Assembly (NCBI RefSeq): GCF_019900845.1
Contig: NZ_CP074570.1
Location: 620,001 to 684,000, forward strand
Length of the DNA: 64,000 nt
Origin: Paraneptunicella aestuarii
Lineage (GTDB): Bacteria > Pseudomonadota > Gammaproteobacteria > Enterobacterales > Alteromonadaceae
Direction of reading: 5' to 3'
Of this stretch, positions 1 through 9,280 are shown piece after piece (positions within the stretch are counted from its first letter, which is position 1; every line of letters starts with the position of its first letter). Made by a program: the position numbers and the translations under genes. The notes beneath the pieces were generated by a model. It had not been told where the DNA came from. It saw only the letters and a program-made list of their open reading frames with translations, and made no database searches.

Positions 1-1
1 A

Positions 2-481
2 GCTCGTTTGGTCAGGGTGTTCAGGGTGCTGCGTATGGTGTCTATTATTCCTGAGCTCAGGATCCTTATTAATTCGCTTATAAAAGCCTTGCCACAGCTG
101 GGCTATGTGATGTTGCTTCTGTTTATTATCTTCTATATTTATGCCGCAGTAGGTAGCTTCTTATTTAGTCCTATCAATTCAGAACTTTGGGGCAATATTG
201 CGATTTCCATGCTGACTCTTTTCAGGATAATGACATTCGAGGATTGGACTGATATTCAGTACGAGACCATGGATGTTTACCCGATGAGCTGGATGTATTA
301 CATGAGCTTTATCTTTTTTACTGCATTCGCTTTTTTAAATATGGTGATTGGTATTGTGGTCAATGTTATGGAAGAAGAGCACGCTAAAGTTCGAGCAGAA
401 GAGAATGGAAAAGAACCGACCATGAAAGAGCTGCAAGATGAAATACGTGAGTTAAAGGCGTTGTTGCTGGAAAGGAAATAG
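2..481 (+). CDS. Voltage-gated cation channel, BacNav family (5' end missing)
   Basis: C-terminal part of a homotetrameric six-helix bacterial voltage-gated channel of the inner membrane. The frame is open to the window edge. The visible protein begins in the S4 voltage sensor, with arginines every third residue (R-LV-R-VF-R-VL-R). The S4-S5 linker, S5 (around LGYVMLLLFIIFYIYAAVGSF), pore helix (MLTLFRIM), selectivity filter TFEDWTD, S6 (MSFIFFTAFAFLNMVIGIVV) and a short C-terminal coiled coil (MKELQDEIRELKALLLERK) follow. Known sodium-selective relatives carry TLESW; here there is an acidic residue at three filter positions (E, D, D). That arrangement is associated with calcium permeation in engineered CavAb channels. 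The family call is firm; ion selectivity is inferred. Confidence 0.88.
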   Translation, partial: ARLVRVFRVLRMVSIIPELRILINSLIKALPQLGYVMLLLFIIFYIYAAVGSFLFSPINSELWGNIAISMLTLFRIMTFEDWTDIQYETMDVYPMSWMYYMSFIFFTAFAFLNMVIGIVVNVMEEEHAKVRAEENGKEPTMKELQDEIRELKALLLERK

Positions 482-529
482 CCTTCTCAAGCGGTTATTT
501 CCTTTGGTCTTCGAATTGATTTTGGGGTA

Positions 530-566
530 AAAGCTACAGGCGAGGGAGGGACGCGCCTGTAGCTTT
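530..566. terminator. Bidirectional hairpin terminator between channel and DUF5666 gene
   Basis: A perfect 13-bp inverted repeat, arms AAAGCTACAGGCG (530-542) and CGCCTGTAGCTTT (554-566) with an 11-nt loop, lies between two convergent genes. A/T-rich flanks on both sides fit an intrinsic terminator serving both directions. Confidence 0.75.
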
Positions 567-604
567 GAGATTAATCATTTAATTTTTATTACGAGTGAGT
601 AGAG

Positions 605-3247
605 TTAGCCGTTACCGCCGTCTTCATCATCATCATCCTCGTCATCGCCTTCTCCATCACCGTCGTCGTCGCCGTTTCCATCGTCATCTTCACTGTCTTC
701 AAACTCAATTTCTTCGGCTTTGATAGCGTTGTCTGATGTGAAGAAGCCTTTCACTTTTACAGAGACTCCGACAGCAAGATCTTCGGCTGTGCCATTGTCG
801 AACTCTGTGTATTCATCAAAGGTGATTTCATGGTTTGCCAAGGTAAAACTATTACTGGATTGCAGAGACTGAATTTCGCCTTCCAGTGTGGTTCTCTCTG
901 TAGCGGAGAATTCAATTTCTTTGGCAACAAGAACATTCTCTGCGTTTAATGTGCCTTCAATTTCCACAACAACACCATTTCCTAAACGACGATGGTTACC
1001 TTTGCCATATTTCGTCTGTTGTGTCGTTGTTACTTGTTGGTCGGCGACCATGAAGTTGGTTTCGGAAATGAAATTGCTGATAGTGCCAGAAATGCTGATT
1101 TCCTCATCTTGAGAAGCAAACTCTATGCGGTGAGCGATCAGGGTGGAATCGCTATCCAGAATGCCTTTTACTTCAACAGCAACGCCTTGCGCTAATGAAG
1201 ACGCATCGCCGTTAACATAGATGGTATCTTCAATGGTGGTGACTGCATGCCCGTTTACGGTGAAGTCGGTTGCGCTGTCAAAGGTATCAATCGTGCCTTC
1301 AATTTCTACGGCTTCGTTATTGTCTTCGCGTTCAAACTCAATTCGAGTTGCCAGAATATCACCAGTGTCCAGCTCTCTGCCTTTAACTTCTACAAGTGCA
1401 CCATTTTGCAAGTCGGCTTCAGCGCCGTCTTTAAAGCGGGTGTATTCGTCAGTAATGACGTTTCTGCCGTTAAGTACAAAGTTGCTGTCATCATCCAACT
1501 CGCTGATCGTCCCCTGAATTTTGACTTGTCTTACCGCAGAGCCTTGTTCACTGTTACCGTTATCGTCTAATAATTCGACCTCTAACCCTAGCAGAGTGTC
1601 GTCGTCTTGACGTTGCCCTTCAACAGAAACTCGGGAGCCGCTAGTCAACAGAGCGAAGAATTCATCTGCTGTTAAATCGTCTTCCTGATACTCAAACTCG
1701 GTGAATTCGTTGGTGACAACCATCACGCCTTGAACTTGGAAATCTGGCTGAGTGATTTGCCCCACTTGGCCTTCCAATTCAACATTTCCTGAGGGTTCTT
1801 CACCTGATAATTCGGTTCTTGCCAACAGGCGAATAACCAGTGCGTTATCGTTGCTAAAGGCTTTTACTTCAACGATATCACCAATGGCTAAGTCACCCAG
1901 CGTCAGTCGGCGAACTTTGGCGTCGGAGCGATCAATGAAATTGCTGTGTTGATCCAGAGTAAAAGTGGTATCCAGTAACGTCAGGGTTTGAGCGTCGGTG
2001 TCGATGGCTTCAATAGCACCTTCTAACTGAATAACTCCTTCTTTATCCAGACGAATGGCTCTGGCTTGCAATACTTCATCAACAACAACGCCAAAGGCTT
2101 TAACTCGAAGGTTTACCGCCAGGTCTTCAGACGTTCCTGCATAAAATTCTGTGTTTTCATCCCAACTAATGGTGTTACCGGCAACGATAAAGGTGTGCTC
2201 GTCAACAATGCTGGTAATCACGCCGTCTAATGCGATTTGCTGGCCTGAAATAGGCGTATCTTCCGTGATGACGGTAACAGAATCAGCAATAAGTACGCCT
2301 TCTACCAGTTCTGAAGTGCTTTTAACATTAACAGATACACCATCTTCCAATGTGCCGACGACCGTTGCTGCGCTGTAGTCAACCGGAGTGGAGAAGATTG
2401 AGAATTGTTGAGCTTCGGTATCCAGCAGAGAGACCTCACCGTTTAACACGTAAGTATCAACAGTCTCGAACAGGTTTACGTGGGTTGCCAGAAATTCATT
2501 GTTGCCATCGCCGTCGGTATCACCTTCGTCGATGCCGCTAATGGCAACTATCATGCCCGGTAATAGGGTGTCGAAGGTGATGTTATTGAAAATGGTCAGT
2601 TCGTCGATTTCGAAGGTTTGACCCAGAACCGTAATTTGGCTGTCAGTTAGTGAAACGCTATCTACAGGGCCTTTGGCATGTACTGTGTAAGTCACACTCA
2701 CCGCATCGGCCACTGTACCGTCTGCGCTTATGCGACCATTCACTGTTACCACCATGCCAACATCAAAGTCATCTTCGCTGGCTTCTTGTTGTTCATCATC
2801 GTTAAATTCGGTGTTATCCGTGGCATATCTCACACCGTTTACATAGACGCTGCCGAAGTTGGATATTACGCCCGTGCTAACTACTTCTGCTTGATAAACC
2901 AGAGCAACGGATGCGTTTTGAGCATTGCTTAAGGTAATGGTTTGCTCGGCGGGTAATACGTCGTAAACAATACCATCGGCGGAGACTTCGTTAATGCTGA
3001 TGGTGTAAGTGCCGCTTTCAAGCGTTGATAATGTGGTTGTAGCCGTTAGCGTTTGGCTATAGCTATTCGGGCCTGTCACCATGACGTCTGGTGAACTGCC
3101 GTCCGGTAATCCCGACAAACTAATGGTTAGAGATGCTGAGGGGGTTGTTGAAGGCGGCGGTGTTGAGCTGCTTGAGCCTCCGCCACAGGCGGATATAAAA
3201 AATAAACAAACAGCGAGTAAGGCTGATATGCGGGTTATCGAGATCAT
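605..3247 (-). CDS. Outer-membrane lipoprotein with ten DUF5666 repeats
   Basis: An 880-residue predicted lipoprotein of unknown function. The start was set at ATG 3247 because it has a GGAG ribosome site 7 nt upstream; an ATG at 3271 has none. The signal peptide ends in the lipobox ISAC (Cys 21), followed by a GGGSSSSTPPP linker. After one beta-sandwich-like domain come about ten repeats of 65-80 residues with the pattern GxIxxxxxxxFxVxGxxVxxxxxTxF...GxxVEVKG, typical of DUF5666 (small beta-barrel, OB-like). The protein ends in an almost purely Asp/Glu/Gly tail of about 30 residues, which suggests cation binding. Neighbours give no functional hint. The family call is firm; the role is unknown. 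Confidence 0.85.
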   Translation of the reverse strand: MISITRISALLAVCLFFISACGGGSSSSTPPPSTTPSASLTISLSGLPDGSSPDVMVTGPNSYSQTLTATTTLSTLESGTYTISINEVSADGIVYDVLPAEQTITLSNAQNASVALVYQAEVVSTGVISNFGSVYVNGVRYATDNTEFNDDEQQEASEDDFDVGMVVTVNGRISADGTVADAVSVTYTVHAKGPVDSVSLTDSQITVLGQTFEIDELTIFNNITFDTLLPGMIVAISGIDEGDTDGDGNNEFLATHVNLFETVDTYVLNGEVSLLDTEAQQFSIFSTPVDYSAATVVGTLEDGVSVNVKSTSELVEGVLIADSVTVITEDTPISGQQIALDGVITSIVDEHTFIVAGNTISWDENTEFYAGTSEDLAVNLRVKAFGVVVDEVLQARAIRLDKEGVIQLEGAIEAIDTDAQTLTLLDTTFTLDQHSNFIDRSDAKVRRLTLGDLAIGDIVEVKAFSNDNALVIRLLARTELSGEEPSGNVELEGQVGQITQPDFQVQGVMVVTNEFTEFEYQEDDLTADEFFALLTSGSRVSVEGQRQDDDTLLGLEVELLDDNGNSEQGSAVRQVKIQGTISELDDDSNFVLNGRNVITDEYTRFKDGAEADLQNGALVEVKGRELDTGDILATRIEFEREDNNEAVEIEGTIDTFDSATDFTVNGHAVTTIEDTIYVNGDASSLAQGVAVEVKGILDSDSTLIAHRIEFASQDEEISISGTISNFISETNFMVADQQVTTTQQTKYGKGNHRRLGNGVVVEIEGTLNAENVLVAKEIEFSATERTTLEGEIQSLQSSNSFTLANHEITFDEYTEFDNGTAEDLAVGVSVKVKGFFTSDNAIKAEEIEFEDSEDDDGNGDDDGDGEGDDEDDDDEDGGNG

Positions 3248-3601
3248 GTCATTCTCCACTTTCCTATTCATTTTGAAGTAGGGCTTAAATTCATGCGTAG
3301 GTATAAAACGTAGTAATAAATTGACTATTGAGCAAAGTGTACCGGGAAGAATTGCAGTAATGGTTATGGGAAATAAAACCTTTGTGGGGTGTGGGATAAT
3401 TATGGGAATGTTTCTTTTCTTGAGTGATGTGGCTGGTATGCCTCTATTTTAAAGGTTTTTTTACGATCGCCTGACTCTGCACTGTTTGAGGAAGGCTGGA
3501 TTAGATAATAATATGGAATGAGTTTATATACCTAAAATGAATTCATAGATTAGGTGGTATTGCTGTAATACGAGCGAGAACCCTGGATTAAGTTAAGCAA
3601 T
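3248..3601. other. Intergenic region upstream of the DUF5666 gene
   Basis: About 350 bases without a credible gene. They presumably hold the promoter of the minus-strand lipoprotein gene, but I see no convincing -35/-10 pair. No repeats or RNA gene were recognised. Confidence 0.4.
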
Positions 3602-3637
3602 AAAAAACCCGGCGCTTGTTACCAAGGCCGGGTTTTT
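3602..3637 (-). terminator. Intrinsic terminator of the EF-G2 gene
   Basis: Inverted repeat AAAAACCCGGC (3603-3613) and GCCGGGTTTTT (3627-3637), followed on the minus strand by a run of six Ts. It starts 20 bases after the EF-G2 stop codon, a classic rho-independent terminator. Confidence 0.9.
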
Positions 3638-3657
3638 CGTATTTTAAGAAAAGACTC

Positions 3658-5748
3658 TTATTTCTTTTCTGCTTTACGTGCTTTGGCTTCTGCAATTACT
3701 GCTTCAGCAACGTTTTGCGGACAAGGCATGTAGTGTGAGAATTCCATAGAGAATTGACCACGACCAGAAGTGATTGTACGCAAGTGACCGATGTAACCGA
3801 ACATTTCAGAAAGTGGTACGTCAGCTTTAATACGAACACCTGTTGGGCCAGCTTCTTGATCTTTGATCATGCCGCGACGACGGTTCAAGTCACCGATTAC
3901 GTCACCAACGTTGTCTTCTGGAGAGAACACGTCAACTTTCATGATTGGCTCAAGAAGTTGTGGGCCCGCTTTAGGCATGGTTTGACGGTATGCACCTTTC
4001 GCTGCAATTTCAAACGCGATAGCCGAAGAGTCAACTGCGTGGTATCCACCGTCGAACAACTCAACTTCTACGTCCAACACAGGATAGCCTGCCAAAGGAC
4101 CTTCTTTCATCATTGAGGCAAAGCCTTTTTCGATGGCTGGGAAGAATTCCTTAGGAACGTTACCACCAACAACGGTAGACTTGAACTTGAAGCCGCTACC
4201 TGTTTCTCCAGGTCTGATGCGATAGTCGATCTTACCGAATTGACCAGAACCACCAGATTGTTTCTTGTGCGTGTAGCCATCTTCAACTTCACGTGTGATG
4301 GTTTCACGGTAAGCAACCTGAGGTTTACCTACGTTCAATTCAACACCATAAGTACGTTTCAGGATGTCTACTTTGATGTCCAGGTGAAGCTCACCCATAC
4401 CTTTCAGGATGGTTTCGCCAGATTCCTGGTCAGTTTCAACCTGGAATGTTGGATCTTCTGATACCAGTTTACCGATAGCGATACCCATCTTCTCTGTACC
4501 ACCTTTATCTTTAGGAGATACAGCGATAGAGATTACTGGCTCAGGGAAGATCATTGGCTCAAGTGTACAAGGATGGTTAGGATCACATAGAGTGTGACCG
4601 GTTTGTACGTTCTTCATGCCTACAACAGCGATGATGTCACCCGCTTGAGCTTTGCTCAATTCAGTACGATCGTTCGCGTGCATTTCCACCATACGGCCGA
4701 TACGCTCAGTCTTACCAGTAGCACTGTTAAGAATAGTCATACCTTTTTCCATCTTACCTGAGTAAATACGGATAAAGGTCAATGCGCCGAAACGATCGTC
4801 CATGATTTTGAACGCCAATGCGCGTAGTGGCTCGTCAGGAGAAACGATGGCTACTTCACCAGTCGCTTCACCAGTATCTTCGTCAGTCAGAGGTTGAGGA
4901 TCAACTTCTGTTGGGCTTGGCAAATAGTCAACAACAGCATCAAGAACCAACTGGATACCTTTGTTTTTAAATGCAGAACCACAGAAAGTCGGGAAGAACG
5001 CAAGGTCACGAGTACCTTTACGGATACAACGCTTGATGTCTTCCAAAGAAGGTACTTCACCTTCCATGTAGGCCATCATCAGGTCGTCGTCTTGCTCAAC
5101 CGCAGTTTCGATCAGTTGCTCATGGTATTCATTTACTTTGTCAACCATGTCAGCTGGTACGTCTTGTACAGTGTAGTTTTCTGGCAAACCAGAGTCGTCC
5201 CAGATGTACGCTTTCTTCTCTAGTACATCAACAACGCCTTTGAAGTCGTCTTCGATACCGATAGGCAACGTCATTACCAAAGGATTTGCTGCTAGTACGT
5301 TTTTAACTTGTTTAACAACGCGATAGAAGTCAGCACCCATACGGTCTAACTTGTTTACGAAGATCAAACGAGCTACTTCAGAGTCGTTAGCATAACGCCA
5401 GTTGGTTTCTGATTGAGGCTCAACACCACCAGAACCACAGAATACGCCCACACCACCGTCTAATACTTTCAAAGAACGATATACTTCAACAGTGAAGTCA
5501 ACGTGCCCTGGAGTATCGATGATGTTCATACGGTGATCTTTCCAGAAACAGGTCGTTGCAGCTGACTGGATTGTAATACCACGCTCAGCTTCCTGTTCCA
5601 TGAAGTCCGTAGTTGATTCACCGTCGTGTACCTCACCGGTCTTATGGATTTTACCGGTCAATTTCAAAATACGTTCTGTAGTCGTTGTTTTCCCCGCATC
5701 TACGTGTGCGAAGATACCAATATTTCTATACTTGGCTAAGTCAGTCAT
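3658..5748 (-). CDS. fusA2: Elongation factor G, second type (EF-G2)
   Basis: Translational GTPase of 696 residues. The G1 motif [12 protein letters not shown] lies at residues 14-25, with switch [10 protein letters not shown], the NKLD motif, and full domains II-V ending KAEKK. The start [13 protein letters not shown] (ATG at 5748) was preferred because 15 extra residues upstream, from 5793, have no family counterpart. The sequence resembles the stand-alone EF-G2 copies of Vibrio and Pseudomonas rather than a str-operon copy. Consistent with that, rpsL, rpsG and tuf are absent here and the gene has its own terminator. EF-G2 proteins may act in translocation or ribosome recycling under special conditions; which one applies here is not known. 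Confidence 0.93.
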   Translation of the reverse strand: MTDLAKYRNIGIFAHVDAGKTTTTERILKLTGKIHKTGEVHDGESTTDFMEQEAERGITIQSAATTCFWKDHRMNIIDTPGHVDFTVEVYRSLKVLDGGVGVFCGSGGVEPQSETNWRYANDSEVARLIFVNKLDRMGADFYRVVKQVKNVLAANPLVMTLPIGIEDDFKGVVDVLEKKAYIWDDSGLPENYTVQDVPADMVDKVNEYHEQLIETAVEQDDDLMMAYMEGEVPSLEDIKRCIRKGTRDLAFFPTFCGSAFKNKGIQLVLDAVVDYLPSPTEVDPQPLTDEDTGEATGEVAIVSPDEPLRALAFKIMDDRFGALTFIRIYSGKMEKGMTILNSATGKTERIGRMVEMHANDRTELSKAQAGDIIAVVGMKNVQTGHTLCDPNHPCTLEPMIFPEPVISIAVSPKDKGGTEKMGIAIGKLVSEDPTFQVETDQESGETILKGMGELHLDIKVDILKRTYGVELNVGKPQVAYRETITREVEDGYTHKKQSGGSGQFGKIDYRIRPGETGSGFKFKSTVVGGNVPKEFFPAIEKGFASMMKEGPLAGYPVLDVEVELFDGGYHAVDSSAIAFEIAAKGAYRQTMPKAGPQLLEPIMKVDVFSPEDNVGDVIGDLNRRRGMIKDQEAGPTGVRIKADVPLSEMFGYIGHLRTITSGRGQFSMEFSHYMPCPQNVAEAVIAEAKARKAEKK

Positions 5749-6012
5749 GGCTTCACTTTTATGAGTTAAAAAAAATTGCGCGGCATTATACAAGATTTAG
5801 GGCGATTTTAAACCAATTGTATTGGTTATTTTTGCGCCTGTTGAAGTTGTCGCTTAATCGCTGTTCAGGATCGCTGACAAAGAAGTTTGTATTAGCGCAG
5901 TGTTGATGGGGCATCTTGATTTGATTGTATTGATATTTATGGCTTTTTTTGAGATTCAAGTAAGAATTCATTCTATCCCAATCGGGCTTCAATATTTGTT
6001 AATTAAGATTGA

Positions 6013-6046
6013 TTGTTTTACAGTGGTGCGCATTATATATGCGCAT
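6013..6046 (+). promoter_or_regulatory. Palindromic operator/promoter of ccdAB
   Basis: TGCGCAT-tatat-ATGCGCA (6027-6045) is a perfect 7-bp inverted repeat with a 5-nt spacer, 14 bases before the ccdA start. A TTGTTT (6013-6018) and a TATATG (6036-6041) with a 17-nt spacer could be the -35/-10 elements, so a repressor bound to the palindrome would block transcription. CcdA/CcdB-type modules are autoregulated in this way. Confidence 0.6.
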
Positions 6047-6059
6047 CAATAGGCTGCTT

Positions 6060-6305
6060 ATGAGAAAAGAACATCACTCTCGCTCCCCAAAAAAAGCCAC
6101 TAATTTGAGTATTCGCAGTGATTTGCTGGCTGAGGCGAAGCGATTTAACATAAATTTGTCTGCGACAATGGAAGAGGCTTTGGAAAAACAAGTGGCAAAA
6201 TGCTTACGAGATGAATGGTTGAAGCAAAATGCAGAGTCCTTAGACGCTTGTAATGCTCTAACTGAAAAGCATGGTTTGTTTTCAGACAGCTACAGGGTAT
6301 TTTGA
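6060..6305 (+). CDS. ccdA: Type II antitoxin CcdA
   Basis: Antitoxin of 81 residues. The N-terminal ribbon-helix-helix DNA-binding part (KKATNLSIRSDLLAEAKRF, then a helix MEEALEKQVAKCLRDEWLKQN) is followed by a C-terminal toxin-wrapping tail (ALTEKHGLFSDSYRVF), as in F-plasmid CcdA. The start ATG at 6060 has an AGG site at suitable distance; ATGs further upstream lie inside the palindromic operator. The stop codon overlaps the ccdB start (TGATG), so the pair is translationally coupled. Confidence 0.9.
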   Translation: MRKEHHSRSPKKATNLSIRSDLLAEAKRFNINLSATMEEALEKQVAKCLRDEWLKQNAESLDACNALTEKHGLFSDSYRVF

Positions 6306-6622
6306 TGGCGCAGTTCTGCTTATATCAAAATAAAGATCGAAACTCTTGTGAGGCCTACCCTTATTTTGTTGATGTGCAAAATCAATTGCTTGAAAGCCTT
6401 AACACCAGATTGGTGATCCCATTAACACCGATAGACTTGTTAAGTGAAAAAGCGCCTGGTCATTTGTGTCCTGTCATCCATATTCGTGAGGGAGACTTTG
6501 TCATGTTGACGCAGCAAATGACCAGTGTTCCTAGAAGTATCTTGACCGAGCCGGTCAATGATTTGAGCGCCTTTCGCGAAGAAATTATTGGCGCTATTGA
6601 TTTCTTAATTACGGGAATTTGA
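6305..6622 (+). CDS. ccdB: Type II toxin CcdB (gyrase poison family)
   Basis: CcdB-family protein of 105 residues. It has the typical segments YPYFVDVQNQLL, TRLVIPLTPIDLL, LCPVIHI and MLTQQMTSVPRSIL. Family members trap GyrA-DNA complexes. F-plasmid CcdB ends in Trp-Gly-Ile, where the Trp contacts GyrA; here the end is Thr-Gly-Ile (FLITGI). The rest strongly resembles chromosomal Vibrio-type CcdB, some of which, as far as I recall, share this ending. Toxic activity is therefore plausible but not certain. It lies directly behind ccdA. Confidence 0.9.
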   Translation: MAQFCLYQNKDRNSCEAYPYFVDVQNQLLESLNTRLVIPLTPIDLLSEKAPGHLCPVIHIREGDFVMLTQQMTSVPRSILTEPVNDLSAFREEIIGAIDFLITGI

Positions 6623-6673
6623 ATACTGGAATTAAAATCTTCAGCGGCACTAAGTTTATTTGATTCTCAAGTA

Positions 6674-7600
6674 TTACGAGTCTTTTATGGAACTAAATTC
6701 CACTTCTACAGAGTAGGAGTAGCTTTGACTGTTATCTTCTTTGTACTCTCCATTTGACGCTATAGATATTAGGGCGTTTTTGGCCTTAATTGTTGCCGAT
6801 ATATCCCCCCTGAATTGGCTGGCTTTGTTGATATTAATTGTAGCCCTTTTACATCGGCCGACTTCTCTACCATAAACTACTGCCTTCCAGGATGGTTCGT
6901 AATCAAGCCAGTTGTAATCTTCAGAGCAAAACGTTCTTTCCGCGCTGTATTTCTTACCATCAAATTCAAAAACTCGGGAATCAAGCAGTATTGAGGTTTT
7001 TCTCTTCGATAGTTCAACTGCTGTAGAAGCTGATAGTTGAATATCGCTGTTAGATGTAGCTTCTATAGATAGGTTTGATTCAGTCTGACTGGTAGAATAC
7101 TTGTTAATCACAATTTTTGTTGCTCCTAAATCAACAAGTATTTTGATTAGTTCAACTTCTCTTTCTTCATGGAGTAATTCATCGTAATTATCATCAGGTA
7201 TGTATAGGTTTTTCTGAGAATTTACCAAAGGATGCTTTCTATAAATTTGCCCAACTACTGGATGACCTGGTGGGAAGTTTAATCCTCTTTCATTCACTTG
7301 TGTTAAGGTCACTCCATTTTCAGATATAAAACGAGCAATTTCTTTTTCAGTTTTTTCTTGAAGTTTGCTGTCTTTATTTTTAGATAGCAGTTGCTCTATG
7401 TAAGGTGCTGCAAGCCCAGCAGCTGCTATTAACGCTATCGGTAAGCTTATAGCGGGTGATAAAGGAAATCTTATCAAACTACCTACTTGTAAGCCTGTTA
7501 TGAACTTATTGAAATTCCCCAATACCGGTTGTGTTTCAGAAGACGGCGATACTACCTCCTCTTCGGGGAGCACTTCGTTAATTATATATATGGTATTCAT
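6674..7600 (-). CDS. Hypothetical protein with one membrane segment
   Basis: I do not recognise this 308-residue protein. A hydrophobic Ala/Ile-rich stretch (ISLPIALIAAAGLAAPYI, residues about 52-69) could be a membrane anchor. A charged helical segment (KNKDSKLQEKTEKEIARFI) and a soluble C-terminal half of beta-strand character with two or three cysteines follow. No signal peptide or catalytic motif is evident, and the start at 7600 has only a weak ribosome site. It is more A/T-rich than the housekeeping genes and sits beside ccdAB, so it may be accessory DNA. Confidence 0.6.
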   Translation of the reverse strand: MNTIYIINEVLPEEEVVSPSSETQPVLGNFNKFITGLQVGSLIRFPLSPAISLPIALIAAAGLAAPYIEQLLSKNKDSKLQEKTEKEIARFISENGVTLTQVNERGLNFPPGHPVVGQIYRKHPLVNSQKNLYIPDDNYDELLHEEREVELIKILVDLGATKIVINKYSTSQTESNLSIEATSNSDIQLSASTAVELSKRKTSILLDSRVFEFDGKKYSAERTFCSEDYNWLDYEPSWKAVVYGREVGRCKRATININKASQFRGDISATIKAKNALISIASNGEYKEDNSQSYSYSVEVEFSSIKDS

Positions 7601-7713
7601 ATTTTTCTTTTAGTTAAGGTGCAATAAATAACCATTGTATATTTTGGAGAAAGAGCTTAGTAGTTATTTTTACTTAGTTTTATTTAGAGCTCGGTTTACA
7701 AAATGAATAGCAT

Positions 7714-8985
7714 CTATGATCTCTTGATCTGCCTTCCCAACAAATAAGCAAATAGCATTCCGGCAAAGCTGATGCAGGTTAGCATCAGGAAGTAGTTATG
7801 GAAGCCTGTAATGCCGGGGCTTGCATCCAGAATTCTGCCTGCCACTGCGGCAAAGAATATGTCTGGCGTGTAGCCAATCAGGGAAATTAATCCAACGGCT
7901 GTTCCAGTGATATTCGCTTTCAGTTTCGATTCTTCCAGCAAGGTAAAATAGATGCCTCGTAGCGCATACATAGCGGCAAAAGTGACTAGCAGATTACCCA
8001 GAATAATCAGTGAACCAATTTGCTCTGGTGTGACGATGCTCAAAACACAGAACACTGCCGCAGCAATAAAGAAGATGAATGAAACCAGTTTGCTTGATGA
8101 TAATCGATCGGCAATGAGCCCGGCGGCGATGGCTGCCAGCGGGCGAGTGTAGCTGCCCAGAGTGGTGAATTCAGCGGCTTCAACTGCGTTCTTTTGTAAC
8201 ACCTGAACGGCATACAGGCCGTAGTTGTCGAGTGCTCTGTATCCGCAATAGGCGGCAACGATAATGCCTCCTTGCAGCCAAACACTGGGATTTTTAGCCA
8301 CGTGAAATATGTCTTTTCCTATTCTGGCAGTGGCACCTAATGAGCTCGGTTTGACATGAGGAATAATAAACCAGACCAAAACCGCGGCGGTGAGCGTGAT
8401 ACAGGAATAAAACAAAATCACGGATTGAATCGCAGCTTTGCTTGCTGTTGCGTCTTTTAATTGCTCACCTAATATTGAGCTGAAAATAACCACGGCGACA
8501 CTGGCTGCGATACTTGCCATTAATCCTCTACCGCCATCTAAAAAGCCAAACGCCAGTCCTTGGGAATTATGTCCACCCCAGTCGCGAGTTGCTTTTATCA
8601 TTGCTGCCCAGAAAAGCAAAATAGTGGTTAAGCCAAAATAGCCATAAACAATGTAGAGCCCTGTAACGGGTGGAATTGTGTAGAGATAGAAACCGCCAAG
8701 CGCGGTACACAACAGAGACATTGCCATTAATTTTCGCGCTGAAAAGTGATCGGCAATAGCGCCTCCAGGAAAGTAAGCCAACATGGCTGTAATCCCGTAA
8801 ACCGCATACACATCGCCCAATTGAGTATTGGTTAACTGAAACGCTTCAAGAAAGGTAGGGCGGAAAAAGCGAGCAATATGAAAAGGCAGAGTAAAAATCA
8901 TCTCACCAGCAAAAATCAATGTGAATAAGATGAGGTAATGTTTAAGTGATTTGGATGTATCTGCTGGGGTGCTTGCTGAGGTCAT
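7714..8985 (-). CDS. MFS transporter (YihN/UhpC-like)
   Basis: Inner-membrane transporter of 423 residues with about twelve hydrophobic helices. The loop after helix 2 (YFPGGAIADHFSARKLM) matches the MFS motif G-x-x-x-D-x-x-x-x-R-K/R. A second copy of the motif (AGLIADRLSSSKLV) lies after helix 8. The segment TRDWGGHNSQGLAFGFLDGGRG resembles YihN and organophosphate-antiporter relatives. The substrate cannot be deduced. The gene is a single transcription unit. Confidence 0.85.
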   Translation of the reverse strand: MTSASTPADTSKSLKHYLILFTLIFAGEMIFTLPFHIARFFRPTFLEAFQLTNTQLGDVYAVYGITAMLAYFPGGAIADHFSARKLMAMSLLCTALGGFYLYTIPPVTGLYIVYGYFGLTTILLFWAAMIKATRDWGGHNSQGLAFGFLDGGRGLMASIAASVAVVIFSSILGEQLKDATASKAAIQSVILFYSCITLTAAVLVWFIIPHVKPSSLGATARIGKDIFHVAKNPSVWLQGGIIVAAYCGYRALDNYGLYAVQVLQKNAVEAAEFTTLGSYTRPLAAIAAGLIADRLSSSKLVSFIFFIAAAVFCVLSIVTPEQIGSLIILGNLLVTFAAMYALRGIYFTLLEESKLKANITGTAVGLISLIGYTPDIFFAAVAGRILDASPGITGFHNYFLMLTCISFAGMLFAYLLGRQIKRS

Positions 8986-9193
8986 TGGCCTGGAGAGCGT
9001 GGTCGCTCAATCGTTATTGTTATTATGTCGCTAATCTTTACATAATCAGTGGGTTAGGTAAACCGCATGATGTAAGGTAGATAATCCATAGAACATTCAG
9101 ACTGAAAGACTCGTCCCAACTTTTTGATCCAGATCAACTTCTACCAGCATTTCCATTGCTGCTTAATTTGAGCACAACTAGAATTCCGCGTTT

Positions 9194-9227
9194 TTGTTTT
9201 TGGTGCGCTCTTGTTTTTGGTGCGCTT
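9194..9227. repeat. Two 17-bp tandem copies upstream of trhP
   Basis: TTGTTTTTGGTGCGCTC at 9194-9210 is repeated at 9211-9227 with one final-base change. It lies 54 bases before the trhP start, between the divergent MFS and trhP genes. It may be a slipped-strand duplication or paired sites for a regulator. Confidence 0.6.
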
Positions 9228-9280
9228 TTGTATTTGAGCTGCTGCCAACGCTGAAAAAGATTTGAAATGACGAGGAAGTA

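Noticed and set aside
3658..5748. EF-G2 as the str-operon fusA
   Set aside because: No rpsL, rpsG or tuf adjacent; the gene is monocistronic, and the sequence type ([18 protein letters not shown]) matches stand-alone EF-G2 copies.
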